From Kangiella sp. TOML190 (GTDB taxonomy: Bacteria > Pseudomonadota > Gammaproteobacteria > Enterobacterales > Kangiellaceae), in assembly GCF_023706045.1 (NCBI RefSeq), contig NZ_BQYL01000001.1, positions 62,001-126,000 of the forward strand: a DNA stretch of 64,000 nucleotides, given 5' to 3'. Position 1 is the stretch's first letter. Every line of letters starts with the position of its first letter. The position numbers and the translations under genes are program-made. The notes below the pieces were generated by a model. It saw nothing but the letters and a program-made list of their open reading frames with translations. It was not told the origin of the DNA and did not search any database. Positions 35,901 to 43,780 of this stretch are shown here, one piece after another.

Positions 35901-36484
35901 AAAATGCCAAACACTCTGGGCATGGCCTTGGGCTGGCTATTTGTAAAAAGCTGTGCAAACTATTGTCGGTACCGATTGGCTTAGAATCAGAGCACGGTCG
36001 AGGTAGTACTTTTAGTCTTACCTTAGAGCTAGGTCAGGCTCAATTACAACAAAGCCTGAATCGCTCTGGATCTGAGCAGCAAACATCCCCTATCGACTTT
36101 GATGGTAAAACCATTTTGTGTGTTGACGATGATCCTAAACAACTGGCAGCAATCAGCCAACTACTAAAACAATGGAACTGCCAACTAATCAGCTATCACT
36201 CTTATCAGCAACTCAGCGAACAGCTTGGCAAAGTAGCTCATAGCGCTATTGACCTAGTAATCAGTGATTTTCATCTTGAGCAAAACCGTACAGGATTGGA
36301 TACCATTGCCTTGGTAAAAGCACAACTATCAGCCCAGCAGCTAGCGATGGTTCCGGCTTTAATTGTTAGCGCTGACCAAAGCCAAGAAGTTTTGCAGCAG
36401 ATCCAGCAGCATGGCCACTACTATCTGGCCAAGCCAATCAAACCGCTTCAGCTATACAACTTATTAAGAAAGATCGTGGCATAA
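32942..36484 (+). CDS. CrbS-type hybrid sensor kinase with sodium:solute symporter domain
   Basis: 1180 residues, GTG start with AAGGAA upstream. In order: a 12-13 helix SLC5/SSS symporter-like domain (about 1-500), a linker, a PAS-like domain (about 650-760, LPHGISVIDRDLKLVVWNQPYV), a coiled coil, a HisKA domain with H822 in CSHDLLQPLN, an ATPase domain (N-box LNNAIRH, G-boxes DNGEG and HGLGLAI), and a receiver with D1109 in VISDFHL. This order is that of CrbS/MxtR kinases controlling acetate use. The matching LuxR-type regulator is at 24582-25226. Divergent from the receptor gene. Confidence 0.93.
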   Translation: MVISGWLLFAIAMGYLLLLFAIAHYGNRKLDTFSDKSRAIITSLSLAVYCTSWAFFGTIQQASETGWWFAPTYLGTIIFFALAWPLVQKLLLASKKHNSTSISDFLSSRYGKSHSIAIVVTLIAVIAVIPYIAIQLKATSDSYEFITQGLGSTLASTDSISQDSAFYIAILMAVFTILFGTKKGERYEQHSGVILAVAFESLVKLIAFITVGIFISLYAFDGFSNFWAQLTNSEQPSADVISQMPLTYWTHVLLGVLAMFCLPRQFHVLAVEPTNGQQIQTSRWLFPLYLIAINFFILPVALAGNQLFSEQSVNADQYILAIPMLANQANLTILAFIGGLSAATSMVIIATLVISTMLTNHLIMPLLLKRAKYTAPGRDLTKLILSIRAGVILLVLLVAYSYYRVVASQTEIPSIGLLSFALVAQFAPAIIGGLYWKQANHKAALAGLSAGFLLWFYTLLLPSIANIGLINAEFIHQGAFGWQWLKPTALFGAHQFDAITHGVFWSLFANLLVYFLVAKNTRTGLIEKAQANSFINIPTDTLQGRENYSDELSLLDLKAISEQFIGHNKTEKLFTQLQNLHLLPDNVEPSQWGQQQASKQAIHHIEYALSGAIGSATARMVLNNFSKKQSKELEQVVEFIEESYSALEFNRELLQAAVQNLPHGISVIDRDLKLVVWNQPYVDMFACPEHLMQIGTPIVKLIEYNAQREETDPKVIKQKVERRLATLKNGQAHSHERTDTWGRSLVVTGNPMPGGGFVTSFVDITDYKAQQESLKQLNENLEQRVEERTLDLAAANQQLVEAKGQAEQANQIKTQFLTACSHDLLQPLNTANLFASSIAQQHAPKNIQTSVQHIQISIHQAENLIKDLLDIAKLDSHAIEPQIIDFAIDELLAPLFESHTLVAQEKGIQLHYVASSKIVRSDPKLLRRVLQNLLNNAIRHTPNGKILIGCRNQGNQLLVQICDNGEGIPSDQIDTIFDEFNRLATSQNAKHSGHGLGLAICKKLCKLLSVPIGLESEHGRGSTFSLTLELGQAQLQQSLNRSGSEQQTSPIDFDGKTILCVDDDPKQLAAISQLLKQWNCQLISYHSYQQLSEQLGKVAHSAIDLVISDFHLEQNRTGLDTIALVKAQLSAQQLAMVPALIVSADQSQEVLQQIQQHGHYYLAKPIKPLQLYNLLRKIVA

Positions 36485-36515
36485 AAAAAGCCTTGAAAAT
36501 CAAGGCTTTTAAGCT
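36483..36515. terminator. Bidirectional terminator between the kinase gene and tRNA-Leu
   Basis: AAAAGCCTTG-AAAAT-CAAGGCTTTT with an A-run on one side and T-runs on both strands. It ends the kinase transcript on + and the tRNA-Leu transcript on -. Confidence 0.9.
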
Positions 36516-36532
36516 CTTTTACAAGAGAATAA

Positions 36533-36619
36533 TGGTACCAGAGGACGGACTCGAACCGTCACTCCCGTGAAGGAATCGGATTTTGAATCCGACGTGTCTA
36601 CCAATTTCACCACTCTGGC
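36533..36619 (-). tRNA. tRNA-Leu (anticodon CAA)
   Basis: 87 nt. Acceptor GCCAGAG pairs with CTCTGGT (one G-T). The anticodon arm TCGGA-TTCAAAA-TCCGA gives anticodon CAA, reading UUG. A long class II variable arm (TTCCTTCACGGGAGTG) is typical of tRNA-Leu, the T arm contains GGTTCGAGTCC, and the 3' CCA is encoded. Confidence 0.97.
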
Positions 36620-36743
36620 ATAAAACTGTTTAGCGGGTTGAAAGTTTCATTTCCAACCAAACCGCAGCACTTAATCGGAAGCGCATCCTGCGCTACCTTT
36701 GCTACTACTTTAGGGCTTTATACAGCACCTGAAAGTGGGTCGC

Positions 36744-36771
36744 ATTATAAACAATTGGATTGCATTTGCAA
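36744..36771 (-). promoter_or_regulatory. Candidate promoter of tRNA-Leu
   Basis: On the minus strand TTGCAA (36766-36771), 16 bases, TATAAT (36744-36749), then a GC-rich GCGACCC discriminator typical of stringently controlled stable-RNA promoters. The transcript would have a leader of about 120 bases before the tRNA. Confidence 0.5.
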
Positions 36772-36823
36772 GACACTATATCTGAAAAGTGTTGATGCTC
36801 TCTTAAACCTTGCGCAGACCGTT

Positions 36824-37036
36824 TTAGCGCTCAAACTGCTGATACAGCCAGTGGTGCAAGCAAGATGGCGCAGAGTTATCTCTAACTCTAAAGTTTGCGA
36901 GCCGATGAGCGGATAAACTAGGCGGTTTTTCTGTTAACTGATTTGCCTTAAATTCTGTTCTTAGGACATCTTTGAGCAGGACTGAACCACTCATCAATAG
37001 CCAAATCGTCACTAAAGCTATCATTTTGACTTTCAT
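36824..37036 (-). CDS. Small exported or membrane protein, unknown
   Basis: 70 residues from the ATG at 37036, which has an excellent AAGGAG site five bases upstream; the frame is open slightly further up without a site. The N terminus MKVKMIALVTIWLLMSGSVLL is a signal or membrane helix. The rest is basic and unremarkable. It starts 25 bp after the XRE regulator gene on the same strand, so it may be the last gene of that operon. I see no family resemblance. Confidence 0.5.
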   Translation of the reverse strand: MKVKMIALVTIWLLMSGSVLLKDVLRTEFKANQLTEKPPSLSAHRLANFRVRDNSAPSCLHHWLYQQFER

Positions 37037-37061
37037 AAGGACTCCTTGCCATTGCACTCAG

Positions 37062-37265
37062 TTAAATTAATGAAAAAATTTCTTCTACCGGCACTTCAAA
37101 ATAACGAGCGATTTTTAGGGCAATTACAGTCGAGGGAACAAAACGCCCTACTTCAATGGTACTGATGGTTTTGCGTGAAACACCAATCGCCTCCGCAAGC
37201 TCTGACTGGCTCATGCGATGCTCGGCCCGAAATACCCGAATACGATTATCCAATTCACCACTCAT
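37062..37265 (-). CDS. Small XRE-family transcriptional regulator
   Basis: 67 residues, consisting almost only of a lambda-repressor-like helix-turn-helix (RAEHRMSQSELAEAIGVSRKTISTIEVGRF at about 13-42) ending VEEIFSLI. A consensus GGAGG site overlaps the stop of the preceding membrane-protein gene (2-bp gap). Such tiny regulators often pair with a membrane protein in two-gene units and repress their own transcription. Confidence 0.9.
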   Translation of the reverse strand: MSGELDNRIRVFRAEHRMSQSELAEAIGVSRKTISTIEVGRFVPSTVIALKIARYFEVPVEEIFSLI

Positions 37266-37267
37266 AA

Positions 37268-37741
37268 TCAGTCCTCCAATTCGTCAAGCTCATCCGTGTT
37301 AATAGAAAATAAGAAAACCATACCAACCCAAAACACCATAGAGCCAAACATCACAACCAAATAAAACGATGGCGGTAAACTCCATTTATCTATTCTACTC
37401 TCCAAGCCCAGCAAAATGATTAACAGGAAAAGATTAATATGAAACGAACGAACAAGACTGCTTATCATCACTTGCGAGAAAAAGCTTTCAGGCTCTTTTT
37501 TACCCTTCATTTTGCCCGTCAGCTTCATTTTAATCACAGGAAACATAGCAAAAAATGTCACCGCAACCGTTAGCGCGATCCCAACAACAGTCGCTAAGTC
37601 CAAATAGTCATTCAAGGGATTCTGTTCAAACGCTTTTTCCGCAGCGACCACAAAATAAGTCACCCCGCAGATGGTCATGGCCCAAGCCACCCCCCGATTC
37701 ATCCGATCCATTACCTCAGCACAATTAGCAGTTTCACCCAT
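37268..37741 (-). CDS. Integral membrane protein paired with XRE regulator
   Basis: 157 residues with four likely helices (about 18-35, 48-70, 93-113, 126-146) and an acidic C terminus (NTDELDELED). Located directly before the small XRE regulator (2 bp), a frequent pairing with small four-helix membrane proteins of unknown function. Nothing in the sequence indicates a substrate. Confidence 0.75.
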   Translation of the reverse strand: MGETANCAEVMDRMNRGVAWAMTICGVTYFVVAAEKAFEQNPLNDYLDLATVVGIALTVAVTFFAMFPVIKMKLTGKMKGKKEPESFFSQVMISSLVRSFHINLFLLIILLGLESRIDKWSLPPSFYLVVMFGSMVFWVGMVFLFSINTDELDELED

Positions 37742-37930
37742 GACTTTTACCTCTTTCTCAATAATTCACTTGTAAATAATATAATATTTAACGGTTACAA
37801 AAAGAAACCCTTACAATCCTTTTTGCAACCTTTAGTTGTCATTATGATCAATTTGGGTGGCTCTTGTCAAATCTTTATTAACATCGATTGATTGGTGTGC
37901 TTTGTAGCTGGATGAAAATGAAATAGAGTA

Positions 37931-38654
37931 TAAATTTTGGGGCTGTCCTAGATAACTAGCCCATATCCTCTTTAACCCATTGTTTTAATTGTAATAATTG
38001 AAGCTTTGGGTCACTGTTATTAAAACGCCACTCACACTCTCGTAAATAGAGGTGAAAGTGGTTTCTTGGAATGCCGTTAAATCGCCGTAAATGACGCTTC
38101 GCTTGACTCCAAAAGTTTTCAATACCATTAATGTGATTTTTATCTTTGGCAAACTCTTTAGAGTGATTAATCCCAAAGTGTTTAAATTCGCTCACATCCA
38201 GCGCATTATAACTGCGAAAAGTATCCGTATAAACGATACTATCGGGCTTCACTTTTTCGCGAATAATAGGAAGCAATGTTTCAGTTTTGGCATCGAGTAT
38301 AATCACCGCATAAACCTTACTATTACGCTTTAAAAGCCCAAATACGGGCACTTTCCCAGCCGCTCCTCGACCACGCTTGCCTTTGCGCTTTCCACCAAAA
38401 TAACTCTCATCAACTTCAACCTCACCACTGAGTAAGTTGGCCTGCTCACGATGGGCAAATATCAGCAGCCTCAAGCGGTGAAAATAATAACTTGCCGTGT
38501 CTTTATTGACACCGATTAAAGCTGCCGAAGTCCTAGATGTAGCTCCTGCTACAAAGTACTCTATCAACCGAACTTGCTTATACCAACTTAAACGACTTTT
38601 GCGCATCCTACCATCCTAAATAATTTTAATTATCTAGGACAGCCCCTAAATTTT
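37931..38654 (-). mobile_element. Intact IS1595-family element with 8-bp target duplication
   Basis: The element proper is 37939-38646 (708 bp). Perfect 17-bp terminal inverted repeats (GGGGCTGTCCTAGATAA at 37939-37955 and its complement at 38630-38646) flank one transposase gene. The 8-bp sequence TAAATTTT occurs at 37931-37938 and 38647-38654, a target duplication of the length expected for IS1595. Both features indicate a fairly recent, complete insertion. It sits in intergenic DNA and breaks no gene I can see. Confidence 0.95.
37956..38606 (-). CDS. IS1595-family transposase (IS1016-like group)
   Basis: 216 residues. ISXO2-type DDE fold with D66 in EVDESYFGGKRKGKRGRG, D128 in VYTDTFRSY and the third site in NHINGIENFWSQAKR (N160/E163). 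The chain lacks the long zinc-ribbon N terminus of larger IS1595 members, as in the IS1016 group. The frame is intact and fills the element from just inside one repeat to 23 bp from the other. Confidence 0.95.
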   Translation of the reverse strand: MRKSRLSWYKQVRLIEYFVAGATSRTSAALIGVNKDTASYYFHRLRLLIFAHREQANLLSGEVEVDESYFGGKRKGKRGRGAAGKVPVFGLLKRNSKVYAVIILDAKTETLLPIIREKVKPDSIVYTDTFRSYNALDVSEFKHFGINHSKEFAKDKNHINGIENFWSQAKRHLRRFNGIPRNHFHLYLRECEWRFNNSDPKLQLLQLKQWVKEDMG

Positions 38655-38934
38655 TAAAGAAACTATATAAATTAAAGAAATACTATATAAACTTCATCTG
38701 AGATAGTTATGTTATTGATTTATATGTATTTTTCCGAATTGCAGGTAATTAATTAAAAAGGGAGCATTTAGCTCCTTCTTTCTTAATGGACGCACATTCA
38801 TATAATGTGTACAAATATATTCAACGCAGCTCCTAAACTAGCTGTAAACTAAACGGTAGTAGGATCCCTACAACCCTTATATACCTTTCACATTTTTGTT
38901 TTGAGTCCATTACTAATTGTAGTTACCCAATTTT

Positions 38935-40920
38935 TTATCGAATAAAAGCTGGCAAAACTCGCTCTGCGACTAATTGCAGGTATTTGGTATCGTTATCGAG
39001 ACCGGTAAACACAACCATTAATTCCAACTCCTCAATCAGAATGATAAATTGCCCCCAACCTCCTTGAGCTGATGAGCTAAAATAAGTTTTTCCCCCACTT
39101 TTCAAATCTGCATTCCACCAGAAGTAACCGTATCCTTGGTTTGAGACATCTTTGCCGCCGTAGTGTACTTTATAGTCATCATCAGTGTAGAGGTGCGGCT
39201 GTATTACCTTCTCGATAAACACATCTGGGATCAACTGCTCGCCATTCCATTTGCCTTTGTTGCTAACCAATGTTCCTATTTTAATCATATCGCGCGATGT
39301 TAATTTCGAACGTTCATCAGCCTCTGCAACACCACTTACTGTAGTTTTCCAAATATAATTTGTAATGCCTAGTTGCTCGAAGAGCTCATTTTTGAGGAAA
39401 TCTATGGCCGTTCCAGGCACTACAGCCTCGATAACTTGCATCACCATATCTGGATTAAAGTTCCCGTATGAAAACTCCTGAGACTCTGCGGTTATAGTTT
39501 CAGAATGCTCGAAAAGAACTTGAAGCTGGCCTTGCCCCTTTAGAGAGTTTGGATCTTTCTTAAGCTCTTTCCACTCATCTCTGTTAATAGTAAGACCCCC
39601 ACGCATGGTTAAAGCCTTGCTAAGCGTAATCTTTTCTACCCCATCAACAAACTTGCTCGAATCTAAGTCTTTAAGAAAACTGACTAATGGTTTATCTAGA
39701 TCCTCCATAGTCAAATAGCCTAGCTGAATAGCTCGACCAAGCAACAGAGCCGTGTAGGCTTTGGTCGCTGATGCTTGCTGGTGAGGTAGATTGATGCGAC
39801 CCCGTCCATAATAGGATTCAAAAATAAGCTTGTTTTTATGACTAATAAGAAAGCTGTTAAATCGACCTTGATTATGATCGGCAATCTCTTCCGCTAGTTT
39901 GACAATCATATCTTTATTACCGGCATCGACACCCAACTCACCCACAGCGATGCCATCTTCTCTATCCTCTGGTGTAGTGTTGACAAAGGCTTTGTTGAGC
40001 TGCGGAATTTTAAGGAATCCGATCGGAGAGCTGCGGTTCAGTGAGATTTCATCGTCATTGCTGGTAATATTTCTAATCACGGTAGATAGCCAAGATACAC
40101 TGCGTACAGCAATCAAAGGGAAAGCGGTTTGATGATCACCTTCAATCACTTCACTTTGTACCGATATACCTCTCTTTCTATCTATTAAGTCAATAAATTC
40201 ATTGATAGGTTCGGGCTTATCTTTTTCCAATGTGCCGTAGCCAATAAACACATTAGTTTGTAGCGCCTTGTTTTTATTTGACTCAAGAGCTCCAAGTTTA
40301 GTATTAATCTCAAGAAGATATGGTATTAAGCCTTTGTTCAACGGACTTCCAAGAATGTAATTATCAAAAGTATCAGGTTTTGTCAGTAATATATAAGCAC
40401 CGAATGCACCGCTTAGTGAGTAACCGAAGTAGGTACGGCTGTCGGGATCGGTGCGATAATTGTTATCCACATACTCGATGATATCGTTGCGAATAAATTC
40501 CAAATGATTTTCGGCTTGGCCAAATTTCAGCAAGGGGTGTTTAGAGTTGGCTTTTGTCCAGAATGAATAATCGGTAAATCGACTGGCGTGCTCCCCATAT
40601 TTTTGTTGTAAATCCTCTGTGATGTCCTTTCGCCAAGATATTCCGACTAGGATCACATCCTCAAGCATAAACTCTGTAGCCGCGGATAATATTTCAAAGT
40701 GCCATACCGCGTCCGTGGAGTAAATAACTGGATATTTATCATCCTTATTCTTTGCATAATCTTCTGGCAGTTTTATATAGAGCTCATATTGCCCTTTTGA
40801 CTCACTATCATTAATAGGGATGACCTGGGTTCTAGGCATTTCATAAGGATTCATTTCACCAGCATCGACAGTGACGGAAACTAATAAAAAGCATAAAGTT
40901 AAGAAAACAGTATTTTTCAT
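38935..40920 (-). CDS. Exported esterase / class C beta-lactamase-fold fusion
   Basis: 661 residues from the ATG at 40920, which begins a signal peptide (MKNTVFLTLCFLLVSVTVDAG); the frame opens 48 bases earlier with no better ribosome site. Two hydrolase domains are fused. Residues about 20-285 form an esterase-D-like alpha/beta hydrolase with nucleophile elbow GYSLSG (about 166-171). Residues about 325-660 form a class C beta-lactamase/penicillin-binding fold with S384-x2-K387 (SATK) and a YGN motif. Both active sites look complete. The substrate is unknown; peptide, ester or siderophore-like molecules are possible. It is divergent from a CadC-like regulator. Confidence 0.85.
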   Translation of the reverse strand: MKNTVFLTLCFLLVSVTVDAGEMNPYEMPRTQVIPINDSESKGQYELYIKLPEDYAKNKDDKYPVIYSTDAVWHFEILSAATEFMLEDVILVGISWRKDITEDLQQKYGEHASRFTDYSFWTKANSKHPLLKFGQAENHLEFIRNDIIEYVDNNYRTDPDSRTYFGYSLSGAFGAYILLTKPDTFDNYILGSPLNKGLIPYLLEINTKLGALESNKNKALQTNVFIGYGTLEKDKPEPINEFIDLIDRKRGISVQSEVIEGDHQTAFPLIAVRSVSWLSTVIRNITSNDDEISLNRSSPIGFLKIPQLNKAFVNTTPEDREDGIAVGELGVDAGNKDMIVKLAEEIADHNQGRFNSFLISHKNKLIFESYYGRGRINLPHQQASATKAYTALLLGRAIQLGYLTMEDLDKPLVSFLKDLDSSKFVDGVEKITLSKALTMRGGLTINRDEWKELKKDPNSLKGQGQLQVLFEHSETITAESQEFSYGNFNPDMVMQVIEAVVPGTAIDFLKNELFEQLGITNYIWKTTVSGVAEADERSKLTSRDMIKIGTLVSNKGKWNGEQLIPDVFIEKVIQPHLYTDDDYKVHYGGKDVSNQGYGYFWWNADLKSGGKTYFSSSAQGGWGQFIILIEELELMVVFTGLDNDTKYLQLVAERVLPAFIR

Positions 40921-41140
40921 ATTCACCATACCCAAAGGAAGTCGTAGCTTTAAAATTAGCAAACTCAATTAAAACCGCTGGAAGTTTTTCTGATTTTTAG
41001 CTGATTTTTAGCTGATATGGAAATATCTATTGTTTATCAATTGGTTAGATGTTCATATTTAGCTACAATTGGGACTTATGCTAAAGTAGGTTTTACTCTC
41101 TTCTTCAGCTCTAAACCACTTAATCATTGCTAGAGGCTAT

Positions 41141-43240
41141 ATGGCATTACAATATTGGGTAGGCGATTACTATATTGATTTATCCAGAAATCAAATTACT
41201 TATAAGAAGCAACCGCAGACACTTGCGCCAAAAGCTTTAGCTGTTTTGACCTACTTGGCCGAAAACCAAGGCAAAGTAGTAAGCCATGACGCCTTATTAG
41301 ATCATGTTTGGCAAGGCACTTCCGTCTCACCCAACACCTTACAAAGAAGTATTGCTCAATTAAGAAAAGCACTAGGCGACGATGGAAAGTCATACATCAA
41401 AACACATGCCAAGCAGGGATATAGCTTAGAATGTAATGTAAAATGGCAACCTTCTGCTGAACAAAGTGCGCCACTAAAGGCTTCGCCTACTCCACCAACA
41501 AAACCATCTAAACCAACTTTTGGCTATATTGCGACTCTAATTGGAGGTATTGCGCTGATTCTTTTGGGGTATCAAGCCCTAAAACCCAAACAAACATCTA
41601 CTCTATCTTTTGGTGAATTGCGTTTACTAACCGCCACCGATAATAAAGAGCTTGGCGGCATCTATTCACCCGATGGACAATATGTTGTTTTTCAACGATA
41701 TTCTGAAGAATATTGTGTCAATCATATTTGGGCAAAAGATATCAACACTCAAAAAGAGTTTCAGCTAACCAAAAACTTAGAGATGTACGGCAGTCACAGC
41801 TTCTCACAAGATGGTAATAAGCTAGTCTTTATCCAATCCAGAGATTGCGCTCAACCAATAACCCAGAAAGAGTGCTATACGTTGATGCTCTTGGATTTTC
41901 ACGATGCACTTAAAGCACCTCAATCACCAAGTGCCTTATTGGAATGTAAAAACTCGAGAATTAAAAGCCCTCTATGGCTAAATAATAACGATATTGCTTT
42001 ATTACAAGAAGAGTCGAACCGCTGGCAGTTGATTAAATATTCGATTCGAGATAATAAAAGTCTACTAATTTATGAAGTTAAGGATGGCAATTTAATTAAC
42101 TATGACTACTCAACGAAAGACGATCTGATTGCCTTAACCAGTGTGCATAGTGATGGTCACTACTATATTGAAACCCTTAAGCCAAGCGGTCAACTAGTAT
42201 CCAGTTATCGAATAAAGTACCCGAAAGAAATCGCAAAGTTTAAACTAATAAGACCTAGCTTTTCACCGCTTGACAATAGACTGATTTTTAGCACGGGTCG
42301 TCAGCTTTTCACCCTATCTTATGAGGGTCAAATAACCAATATAAGTCTGCCCCTTGATGAGTCCATAGGCTCACCAAAATTTCACCCCGATGATCAACGA
42401 ATGCTAGTGATTAAAGGCCACTATGATAGTGATATTGTATCAATACCCTTAGCTTATCTAGTTCCAACCGAAAGTGAAGAGTTACCAAACACTAACAATA
42501 AAGACCACCAGGTCTTGGAACGTTCTATTTTTGCAGAAAAAAACGCTATCTTTCAACCTAATAGCGATTTAATCGCTTTTATATCCAACCGCTCTGGTGA
42601 ATCGCAAATTTGGTTAACTAGTGGTAAGGATTTACGACAGCTTAGCCGCTTCCCTATGGATACTTATTTATATGAGCTGGCTTGGTCAAACGATGGTAAA
42701 AGCCTCTTAGTTAATGCCGATCAAACATTAATTCAGATATTTCTTGATGGAACTGAAAAGCGTTTTTCTTTAGATCAACCTATTCATCAGCTGTTTCAGT
42801 GGGATAGTGAAAGTCAAACAACCTTAGCTGTCGTCCAAATAAAAGGGATATTAAAATTTGCCGAGATAAACTTGGCTAGTCTTGAGATTAGCATTATTAA
42901 TAATAAAAAGATCCACTGGGCTGCTAAGACTAAAGATGATCAAATGATTTACATGGATCAATTGAATAGGTTTTGGAAATCGGGACCAGCTGAAGACATA
43001 CTTATTGATAAGTTAAACGAGCAAGGAACTAATAAAAGGTTCCGATTAAAAGACAATCTTATTTACGGCATCAATGATGATTTTCAATTTTGGAGCTACT
43101 CTTTAGCTAATGACACCTTTAAAATAATTAGAAATGCACCCCGCAACATTGACTATCTAACCGATATCAATAGAGATCAACTACTAATGACAATTCGAGC
43201 CTCAGCAAAGAAAGAAGTTGCCGAACTTCACTTAAAATAA
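41141..43240 (+). CDS. CadC/ToxR-type membrane regulator with beta-propeller sensor
   Basis: 699 residues. N-terminal OmpR-like winged helix (about 1-100, with KVVSHDALLDHVWQGTSVSPNTLQRSI in the recognition region), one membrane helix (about 125-147), then a periplasmic region of about 540 residues with TolB/WD40-like repeats (YSPDGQYVVFQ, FSQDGNKLVFIQ, FQPNSDLIAFISNRSG, WSNDGKSLLVN). It would bind DNA from the membrane and sense periplasmic signals. Divergent from the esterase/beta-lactamase fusion, its likely target. Confidence 0.88.
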   Translation: MALQYWVGDYYIDLSRNQITYKKQPQTLAPKALAVLTYLAENQGKVVSHDALLDHVWQGTSVSPNTLQRSIAQLRKALGDDGKSYIKTHAKQGYSLECNVKWQPSAEQSAPLKASPTPPTKPSKPTFGYIATLIGGIALILLGYQALKPKQTSTLSFGELRLLTATDNKELGGIYSPDGQYVVFQRYSEEYCVNHIWAKDINTQKEFQLTKNLEMYGSHSFSQDGNKLVFIQSRDCAQPITQKECYTLMLLDFHDALKAPQSPSALLECKNSRIKSPLWLNNNDIALLQEESNRWQLIKYSIRDNKSLLIYEVKDGNLINYDYSTKDDLIALTSVHSDGHYYIETLKPSGQLVSSYRIKYPKEIAKFKLIRPSFSPLDNRLIFSTGRQLFTLSYEGQITNISLPLDESIGSPKFHPDDQRMLVIKGHYDSDIVSIPLAYLVPTESEELPNTNNKDHQVLERSIFAEKNAIFQPNSDLIAFISNRSGESQIWLTSGKDLRQLSRFPMDTYLYELAWSNDGKSLLVNADQTLIQIFLDGTEKRFSLDQPIHQLFQWDSESQTTLAVVQIKGILKFAEINLASLEISIINNKKIHWAAKTKDDQMIYMDQLNRFWKSGPAEDILIDKLNEQGTNKRFRLKDNLIYGINDDFQFWSYSLANDTFKIIRNAPRNIDYLTDINRDQLLMTIRASAKKEVAELHLK

Positions 43241-43780
43241 TACTAATTTTTAAGAGCCAATATACGCTTACGAAAACAACTTATTTTAATTGAACATAAC
43301 TATAGAATAGCGTCACAACTTATAAACTTTTTGATCACCTAGTTTGAATACATTATTGCTCAAAAAATAAAAACTAGTTAGACATTTATCCTCAAAACGA
43401 AATTTATATATTATTTCTTTAAGTAAAGGACACCTAATTACATAAACTCTTATTTATACTAACTTTGTTTATTAATTCGCCTAAATAGCGTGTAAGCTAT
43501 TGAACTATAAATACAAATTTGTATAAGATTAGCTATTTACCCAGTAGCTGGATGAATTCACACTGTAGATAACCAGCACCTAACAAAAGAGACGCTTTTT
43601 ATTTTTTGGCAGTATTTTTATCCCTCTATATTTATCGGTTTGATATTTATATAATACGCATCTAACATTTTGGCTGCTGGTATCCGTTTATTCACATTAG
43701 AGGCTAAGTTGAAAATTTGCCACACGTTTGCCAATAGCCAAAAACTAGTAATTTGAATTGTTCATTTTGAGTATAAATTT
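43241..43780. other. 540-base AT-rich intergenic region before purE
   Basis: No open frame of note. A TATAAT hexamer is at 43650-43655 on + but its -35 is poor. Near 43717-43733 the sequence GCCACACGTTTGCC matches the PurR box only in its right half (about 10 of 16 positions), so I do not call an operator. The left half shows no hairpin terminator for the CadC-like gene. Confidence 0.5.

Noticed and set aside
36533-36619. tRNA-Leu as an integration site with a duplicated 3' end
   Set aside because: I saw no second copy of the tRNA 3' end and no integrase gene in the window.
36638-36916. 92-codon open frame on + just beyond tRNA-Leu
   Set aside because: It covers the tRNA promoter region and overlaps a minus-strand gene with a much better ribosome site; no recognisable protein features.
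43715-43735. PurR operator before purE
   Set aside because: Only the right half matches the consensus (about 10 of 16 positions).
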